64,000 bases of DNA from Streptomyces sp. AC555_RSS877 (GTDB taxonomy: Bacteria; Actinomycetota; Actinomycetes; Streptomycetales; Streptomycetaceae): assembly GCF_019049245.1 (NCBI RefSeq), contig NZ_JAGMUK010000059.1, positions 76,808 through 140,807 on the forward strand, read 5' to 3'. The notes below the pieces were generated by a model that saw only the letters and a program-made list of their open reading frames with translations, did not search any database and was not told where the DNA came from. Shown in pieces: positions 58,698 to 64,000 of this stretch; positions within the stretch are counted from its first letter, which is position 1, and each line of letters starts with the position of its first letter. Both the position numbers and the translations under genes were made by a program.

Positions 58698-59555
58698 GTG
58701 TACGTGCTCAGACCCCATGTGCTCAGACCCGACGTGCTCCGCGCCCTCCGCGCCCTCCACCCCCGGCGCCACTTCCTCGCCGGCCTCCTGATCGCCGCCC
58801 TGCCACTCGCCCTCACCACCCCGGCCTCCGCGGAGACCGCCCCCAGCCCCGCCCGCGGCACCGCCCGCATGGGCATGGGCGTCCTCACCCACGACGGCCA
58901 GAGCGGCGTCCCCGCCGACACCCGCGCCGCCCACACCGAGGGCGTCGACGTCTCCAGCCATCAGGGCAACGTCGACTGGCCGACGTTGTGGGGCAGCGGG
59001 GTCAGGTGGGCCTACGCGAAGGCGACCGAGGGGACGTACTACACGAACCCGTACCACGCCCAGCAGTACAACGGCTCGTACGACGTCGGCATGATCCGCG
59101 GCGCGTACCACTTCGCCACCCCGGACACCGCGGCCGGCGCGACCCAGGCCGACTACTTCGTCGACCACGGCGGCGGCTGGTCGCAGGACGGCAGGACGCT
59201 GCCCGGCGTGCTCGACATCGAGTGGAACCCTTACGGCGACGCCTGCTACGGCAAGACGCAGAGCGCGATGGTCAGCTGGATCCGTGACTTCCTGAACCAG
59301 TACAAGGCGCGCACGGGCCGGAACGCCGTGATCTACACCGCCACCAGCTGGTGGACGCAGTGCACCGGTGACCACGCGGCCTTCGCCGCCGCCAATCCGC
59401 TGTGGATCGCCCGCTACGCCCCGACGGCGGGGACGCTGCCGACCGGCTGGAGCAGCTACACCATGTGGCAGTACACGTCCTCCGGCCCCACCGTCGGCGA
59501 CCACGACAAGTTCAACGGCGCACTGGACCGGGTCGTGGCCCTCGCCAACGGCTGA
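58698..59555 (+). CDS. Secreted GH25 lysozyme (Chalaropsis/ACM type)
   Basis: 285 residues from GTG 58698 (GAAGG 6 nt upstream). Signal peptide to about residue 44 (TTPASA), then a GH25 domain: EGVDVSSHQGNVDWPTLW (first Asp), WAYAKATEGTYYTNPY, GVLDIEWNP (the catalytic Asp-x-Glu pair), and ending WQYTSSGPTVGDHDKFNGAL. Hydrolyses the MurNAc-GlcNAc backbone of peptidoglycan. A shared terminator separates it from lon. Confidence 0.92.
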   Translation: MYVLRPHVLRPDVLRALRALHPRRHFLAGLLIAALPLALTTPASAETAPSPARGTARMGMGVLTHDGQSGVPADTRAAHTEGVDVSSHQGNVDWPTLWGSGVRWAYAKATEGTYYTNPYHAQQYNGSYDVGMIRGAYHFATPDTAAGATQADYFVDHGGGWSQDGRTLPGVLDIEWNPYGDACYGKTQSAMVSWIRDFLNQYKARTGRNAVIYTATSWWTQCTGDHAAFAAANPLWIARYAPTAGTLPTGWSSYTMWQYTSSGPTVGDHDKFNGALDRVVALANG

Positions 59556-59577
59556 CACCCTGGAACGGACAGGCGAA

Positions 59578-59608
59578 GGCCCGGGCCTCCCTCACGAGAA
59601 CCCGGGCC
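59578..59608. terminator. Bidirectional hairpin between lysozyme and lon
   Basis: GGCCCGGG (59578-59585) pairs perfectly with CCCGGGCC (59601-59608) across a 15-nt loop. It lies midway between two convergent stop codons, so it can end both transcripts. Confidence 0.6.
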
Positions 59609-59630
59609 CTGCCTCATCCGGCGGCGTCCG

Positions 59631-62054
59631 TCACGCCGCCACCGGAACCTCCGGTGCGGCCCCGTTCGTCGCCGGGGACAGCGCCAGTTCCAGGACCTGG
59701 CGGACGTCCGTGACGGCGTGGACGTCGAGCTTGTCCAGCACCTCGGCCGGGACGTCGTCCAGGTCGGGCTCGTTGCGCTTCGGGATGATGACGGTGGTCA
59801 CCCCTGCCCGATGCGCGGCGAGCAGCTTCTGCTTCACGCCGCCGATCGGCAGGACCCGGCCGGTCAGCGAGACCTCACCGGTCATCGCCACGTCCGTACG
59901 GACCAGCCGGCCCGACAGCAGCGACGCCAGCGCCGTCGTCATCGTGACGCCCGCGCTCGGGCCGTCCTTGGGCACCGCGCCCGCCGGGAAGTGGATGTGC
60001 ACGCCCCGGTCCTTCAGGTCGGCCACCGGCAGTTCGAGCTCGGCGCCGTGCGAGCGCAGGAAGCTCAGCGCGATCTGCGCCGACTCCTTCATCACGTCAC
60101 CCAGCTGGCCGGTCAGGGTCAGCCCCGCCGCGCCGGTCTCCGGGTCGGCCAGTGACGCCTCGACGAACAGGACGTCACCACCCGCTCCCGTGACCGCGAG
60201 GCCCGTCGCCACGCCCGGCACCGCGGTGCGGCGCTCCGCCGGGTCCTGCGCGGACTCGGGCACGTGGTGCGGCCGGCCGATCAGGGCGCGCAGATCCTCG
60301 TCCCTGACCGTGAACGGCAGCTTCCGCTCGCCCAGTTCGTGCTGGGCCGCGATCTTGCGCAGCAGCCGTGCGACGGACCGCTCCAGGTTGCGGACGCCCG
60401 CCTCACGCGTGTACTCGCCGGCGAGCTTGCGCAGCGCGCTCTCGTCGAGCGTGACCTCGGCCTTCTCCAGCCCCGCCCGCTCCAGCTGACGCGGCAGCAG
60501 GTGGTCGCGCGCGATGACGATCTTCTCGTCCTCGGTGTAGCCGTCGAGGCGGACCAGCTCCATACGGTCGAGCAGCGCCTCCGGGATGGCCTCCAGCACG
60601 TTCGCGGTGGCCAGGAAGACGACGTCCGACAGGTCCAGCTCCACCTCCAGGTAGTGGTCCCGGAAGGTGTGGTTCTGCGCGGGGTCCAGGACCTCCAGGA
60701 GAGCGGCGGCCGGGTCGCCCCGGAAGTCGGACCCCACCTTGTCGATCTCGTCGAGGAGCACGACCGGGTTCATCGACCCGGCCTCCTTGACGGCCCGGAC
60801 GATCCGGCCGGGCAGCGCGCCGACGTACGTACGGCGGTGACCGCGGATCTCGGCCTCGTCCCGGACGCCACCGAGGGCGACCCGCACGAACTTCCGTCCC
60901 ATCGCGTGCGCGACGGACTCGCCGAGCGAGGTCTTGCCGACGCCGGGCGGGCCGACCAGCGCGAGGACGGCACCACCACGGCGGCCGCCGATCACACCCA
61001 GCCCCCGGTCGGTACGGCGCTTGCGCACCGCCAGGTACTCGGTGATCCGCTCCTTCACGTCCTGCAGTCCGGCGTGCTCGGCGTCCAGGATCGTCTTGGC
61101 ACCCTGGATGTCGTACTGGTCCTCGGTCCGCTCGTTCCACGGCAGTTCGAGGACGGTGTCGAGCCAGGTCCTGATCCAGGATCCCTCGGGCGACTGGTCG
61201 CTCGAGCGCTCCAGCTTGTCGACCTCCTTGAGGGCTGCCTCGCGGACCTTCTCGGGCAGGTCGGCGGCCTCGACGCGGGCACGGTAGTCGTCGGACTCCT
61301 CGCCCTCCTGCTCGCCGTTGAGCTCGCGCAGTTCCTTGCGGACGGCTTCCAGCTGGCGCCGCAGCAGGAACTCGCGCTGCTGCTTGTCGACACCCTCCTG
61401 GACGTCCTTGGCGATGGTCTCGGCGACGTCCTGCTCGGCGAGGTGGTCGCGCAGGTGCTGGGTTGCGAGCTTCAGGCGGGCGACCGGGTCGGCCGTCTCC
61501 AGGAGCTCCACCTTCTGTTCGGTGGTCAGGAAGGGCGAGTAACCGGAGTTGTCGGCGAGCGCGGACACGTCGTCGATGGCCTGCACCCGGTCGACGACCT
61601 GCCAGGCGGCGCGCTTGCGCAGCCAGGCCGTGGCAAGGGCCTTGTACTCCTTGACCAGTTCGGTGACGTGACCGGGCAGCGGGTCGGGCACGCTTTCGTC
61701 GACCCTCGTCCCCTCGACCCACAGCGCCGCACCCGGCCCCGTGGTCCCGGCGCCGATCCTCACGCGGTCGCGTCCGCGGATCAGCGCACCCGGGTCGCCG
61801 TCGGCCAGCCGGCCGACCTGCTCGACGGTGCCGAGCACTCCGGTGCTCGCGTACGTCCCGTCGATCCGTGGCACCAGCAGAACCCTGGGCTTACCGGGTT
61901 CCGAGCGTGCGGCGGCCTGGGCGGCCTCCACCGCGGCGCGCACATCGGCGTCGTTCAAATCCAGCGGAACCACCATCCCGGGCAGCACGACCTCGTCGTC
62001 GAGCGGCAGCACGGGCAGGGCGAGCGGTGTGAACGCCGTGGACTCAGCAGCCAT
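59631..62054 (-). CDS. lon: ATP-dependent protease Lon
   Basis: 807 residues from ATG 62052-62054 (GAAGGGGAGA upstream). LON substrate domain at the N-terminus, AAA+ module with Walker A LVGPPGVGKTSLGESVAHAM and Walker B VVLLDEIDKVG, then the Ser-Lys dyad: Ser in KDGPSAGVTMTTA and Lys in GGVKQKLLAAHRAG. Degrades damaged and regulatory proteins. Its upstream region carries an HspR-type HAIR box, so heat-shock control is expected. It is a single gene. Confidence 0.97.
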   Translation of the reverse strand: MAAESTAFTPLALPVLPLDDEVVLPGMVVPLDLNDADVRAAVEAAQAAARSEPGKPRVLLVPRIDGTYASTGVLGTVEQVGRLADGDPGALIRGRDRVRIGAGTTGPGAALWVEGTRVDESVPDPLPGHVTELVKEYKALATAWLRKRAAWQVVDRVQAIDDVSALADNSGYSPFLTTEQKVELLETADPVARLKLATQHLRDHLAEQDVAETIAKDVQEGVDKQQREFLLRRQLEAVRKELRELNGEQEGEESDDYRARVEAADLPEKVREAALKEVDKLERSSDQSPEGSWIRTWLDTVLELPWNERTEDQYDIQGAKTILDAEHAGLQDVKERITEYLAVRKRRTDRGLGVIGGRRGGAVLALVGPPGVGKTSLGESVAHAMGRKFVRVALGGVRDEAEIRGHRRTYVGALPGRIVRAVKEAGSMNPVVLLDEIDKVGSDFRGDPAAALLEVLDPAQNHTFRDHYLEVELDLSDVVFLATANVLEAIPEALLDRMELVRLDGYTEDEKIVIARDHLLPRQLERAGLEKAEVTLDESALRKLAGEYTREAGVRNLERSVARLLRKIAAQHELGERKLPFTVRDEDLRALIGRPHHVPESAQDPAERRTAVPGVATGLAVTGAGGDVLFVEASLADPETGAAGLTLTGQLGDVMKESAQIALSFLRSHGAELELPVADLKDRGVHIHFPAGAVPKDGPSAGVTMTTALASLLSGRLVRTDVAMTGEVSLTGRVLPIGGVKQKLLAAHRAGVTTVIIPKRNEPDLDDVPAEVLDKLDVHAVTDVRQVLELALSPATNGAAPEVPVAA

Positions 62055-62590
62055 GATCTCCCCTTCGGCAGTCAAGTTGAGCTATGCCGACTCAATGCAC
62101 GTGGGCCCCGGATTGTTCCCTGGGCCGCGTTCGCTCTGAGCGATCACTGGCCAACCTGCCTCTGACCAGGCATGTCCTGACGCGCAGACGACCGCCCCGA
62201 CACCTCCGGCGGTCCCCCGTCGGCCACATCTCCCCCAACACCAGACCCACCCTCGACCTTCCCGGCACCGGTCGGGAACTCCGTCTGTGCTGACTGGACG
62301 GACGGGCATCGCCTGGGCGCTGTGCCGAGACCGTGTACGGGTTGCTGCCGCCGGACGCGGCGACGGCATCGCCGTCGAGGTCACGCTGAGCTCAGCCGGT
62401 GGACGCCGCGAAGGCAGGGTTCGCCCTGGAGGGGCCATGCGCGGCGCCCTGTTGCTCGCGAACGGTTGGCACGACCGGCACCTGCACTCGCGCGTGCGAT
62501 GGGGTGGGGCGAGTAACGCGGGCGGCCGCGGCCCACGACATCCCGGAAAACCGGTTGCCGACACCCGCCCCCTGCCCCGAACGTCATCCG
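62055..62590. other. Gene-free region upstream of lon and the GNAT gene
   Basis: About 535 bases. It contains the HAIR box at 62076-62096 close to lon. Elsewhere I see no supported gene on either strand; the open frames present have no ribosome site or family resemblance. Confidence 0.45.
62076..62096. promoter_or_regulatory. HAIR-type operator (HspR) upstream of lon
   Basis: GTTGAGC-TATGCCG-ACTCAAT matches the HAIR element CTTGAGT-N7-ACTCAAG on either strand with three differences and exact spacing. It lies 22-42 nt before the lon start. HspR represses chaperone and lon genes in Streptomyces by binding such sites. Confidence 0.7.
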
Positions 62591-63391
62591 GTGACAGAGA
62601 CAGCCGCACACACCCTCCTCGCCGCCTACGACGACGAGATGCGAGGCGCTCCCCCTGCCCCGCCCGCGGGAGTGACGTACGAACAGGACGGTCCGCTGCT
62701 GCGGATCGTCGGGCAGTTCCGCGGGTTCGTCAGCGGGCCGCGTGACCTCGGTGTGGACGGCGACGCGCTGGACCGGCTGATCGCGCGGCAGCGGGACTTC
62801 TTCGCTGGGCGCGGCGAGGCCGTGGAGTGGAAGACTCGGGCGCACGACATCCCGGCTGACCTCACCGACCGGCTGCGGGCGGCCGGGTTCGTGCCCGAGG
62901 AGCGGGAGACGGTGCTCGTCGGACGCGCCGCCGACATGGCCGGACACGCACCGGCCCTCCCGGACGGTGTCACGCTGCGCCGGGTCACGGCAGACGCGGA
63001 CATGCGGCGGATCGCCGCCATGGAGTCGGCCGTGTGGGAGGACGACTGGAACTGGCTCGCCGAGGACCTGATCGGACGGGTCGCCGCCGCTCCGGACGAG
63101 ATCGCCGTGTACGTCGCCGAGGCCGACGGGGAGGTGGTCTGCGCCGCCTGGCTCGCCTTCCGCGCGGGCACGGGGTTCGCGAGCCTGTGGGGCGGCTCCA
63201 CGCTCGCCGCTTGGCGGAGGAAGGGCATCTACCGCGCCCTGGTGGCCGAGCGGGCCCGGCTCGCCGCCGCCCGGGACGTGACCTACCTGCACGTCGACGC
63301 CTCTGACGACAGCGCGCCCATCCTCCGGCGCCTGGGCTTCCACGCGGTCACCACGACTACGCCGTACGTCTGGTCACCGCCCGCCGGCTGA
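62591..63391 (+). CDS. GNAT-family N-acetyltransferase
   Basis: 266 residues from GTG 62591. The N-terminal half is helical and unassigned; the C-terminal half is a GNAT domain: VTLRRVTADADMRRIAAMES, VYVAEADGEVVCAAWLAFRA and the acetyl-CoA loop GGSTLAAWRRKGIYRALVAE (the RxxGxG/A equivalent), then HVDASDDSAPILRRLGFHAV. The substrate cannot be predicted. No operon partner. Confidence 0.85.
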   Translation: MTETAAHTLLAAYDDEMRGAPPAPPAGVTYEQDGPLLRIVGQFRGFVSGPRDLGVDGDALDRLIARQRDFFAGRGEAVEWKTRAHDIPADLTDRLRAAGFVPEERETVLVGRAADMAGHAPALPDGVTLRRVTADADMRRIAAMESAVWEDDWNWLAEDLIGRVAAAPDEIAVYVAEADGEVVCAAWLAFRAGTGFASLWGGSTLAAWRRKGIYRALVAERARLAAARDVTYLHVDASDDSAPILRRLGFHAVTTTTPYVWSPPAG

Positions 63392-63512
63392 CCCACAGTC
63401 ATGGAACTGCGGAAGCGGGACGACCGAAGGACGGCCGGGCCGACCCAGGCAGGGCGGCAACGGCGTGCGGTGCTCGGCGGGTGGCCGCCGTGGTGGCGAC
63501 GGGGTCGCCGCC

Positions 63513-64000
63513 CTACGCGGCCCGCGCCCGGTGCCGGCCCCGTACCACCGGCCAGGTCGCGATGCCGGTCGCCAGTGCGATCAGGTGGCCCCAGTTGGTC
63601 AGCGGGTCGGTGAACGCGAGCAGGTCCAGGACCAGTACCCCGCCGAACAGGGCGAGCAGGGGCCGGCGCAGCCACGGGGTCAGGAGTCCGGCCAGGGCGC
63701 CCAGCCCGGCGGCGACTCCGAAGCTGACGCCGTAGTCGAGGCGGTGCAGCGAGCTGTCGGGCAGGTGGCCGGCGAGCACCGCGAGGCCCACCGGGACCTC
63801 GGTCGCAAGGGTGGCCAGGACGTGCCCGAGGATGAAGACACCGGCCGTGCACAGCCCGCCCGTGCGGCGCTCCAGCGCGGTAAGCACGACCAGGAAGCCG
63901 ACCGCGTACGGCGAGAGGATCCCGCCCGCGATCCACAGCGCGCTGGCCGTCAGGACGAGTGCGGGCGTCTGCACCAGGTGCGCCACGTCCGTGCTGGAGC
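63513..64000 (-). CDS. Rhomboid-like membrane protein, 5' end beyond the window
   Basis: The frame is open to the right edge (SSTDVAHLVQTPALVLTASA at the visible start), so the gene begins outside. At least 162 residues, with five hydrophobic segments including ALWIAGGILSPYAVGFLVVL, HVLATLATEVPVGLAVLAG, RLDYGVSFGVAAGLGALAGL, and NWGHLIALATGIATW. The Ser/His spacing of active rhomboid proteases (GxSG...H) is not clearly present, so it may be an inactive rhomboid-fold protein. A local GTG at 63984-63986 is unlikely to be the true start. Confidence 0.6.
   Translation of the reverse strand, partial: SSTDVAHLVQTPALVLTASALWIAGGILSPYAVGFLVVLTALERRTGGLCTAGVFILGHVLATLATEVPVGLAVLAGHLPDSSLHRLDYGVSFGVAAGLGALAGLLTPWLRRPLLALFGGVLVLDLLAFTDPLTNWGHLIALATGIATWPVVRGRHRARAA

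Noticed and set aside
1..64000. CRISPR arrays, rRNA genes or large biosynthetic clusters
   Set aside because: No regularly spaced repeats, no rRNA sequence and no PKS, NRPS or terpene synthase motifs are present. A single AurF-like gene does not make a pathway.

Overview
The window is high-GC actinobacterial DNA, almost certainly a Streptomyces core chromosome. The signs are third-position GC bias in every real gene, frequent GTG/TTG starts, 1-4 nt gene overlaps (ATGA, GTGA, TTGA), a four-gene 'conservon' (cvnABCD), an HspR-type HAIR box at lon, a Rho with a long Arg/Gly/Gln-rich insert, and an actinobacterial Ku/LigD-polymerase pair. No CRISPR array, rRNA operon or recognisable secondary-metabolite cluster was found. 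No database search was possible, so names rest on motifs and remembered family sequences.

Layout. (1) 1-23,000, mostly minus strand, is housekeeping. It holds the start of the ATP synthase operon (atpI-B-E-F-H, running off the left edge), a WecA-type phosphoglycosyl transferase, a divergent glyA paralogue, a LMW-phosphatase-like protein with a Ser in place of the nucleophilic Cys, threonylcarbamoyl-AMP synthase, prmC, prfA, rpmE, an LCP-family cell-wall ligase, a secreted trypsin/FG-GAP protein, rho, and the aspartate-family pathway thrB-thrC-hom-lysA. Upstream of lysA are an ArgRS-like protein without its catalytic core and a lone response regulator. A tRNA-Arg(CCG) at 22,891 closes this block. 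(2) 23,000-26,300 is an accessory scar beside the tRNA: a GYD-domain gene, an integrase tail joined to a broken IS701-like transposase, a PemK/MazF-like toxin gene with no partner visible, a gene remnant and an unknown ORF. (3) 26,300-34,540 is a lineage-specific block with a stress flavour: a ferritin-like protein, a hemerythrin, a GAF-ANTAR regulator split by a frameshift, YihY/BrkB, a PAP2 phosphatase, DUF4383, a truncated DUF6766 and an acyltransferase-3 protein. (4) 34,600-64,000 returns to conserved genes: cyclophilin, ku and ligD-polymerase (divergent), NERD and dual-specificity phosphatase proteins, a lipoprotein/histidine-kinase pair, a Q/N-rich SH3 protein, a RodA/PBP pair, an orphan NIT-type sensor kinase, an AurF-like diiron protein with a TetR regulator, an NlpC/P60 hydrolase, a conservon followed by a styrene-monooxygenase-like flavoprotein, a PP2C-like protein, MarR, a GH25 lysozyme, lon, a GNAT protein and a rhomboid-like membrane protein running off the right edge.

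Regulation visible in the sequence includes a strong Rex-operator candidate upstream of atpI, which would tie ATP synthase to the NADH/NAD+ ratio. There is also a HAIR box in front of lon, several hairpin terminators, and several genes with a -10-like hexamer 6-7 nt before the start codon and no Shine-Dalgarno sequence (leaderless candidates).
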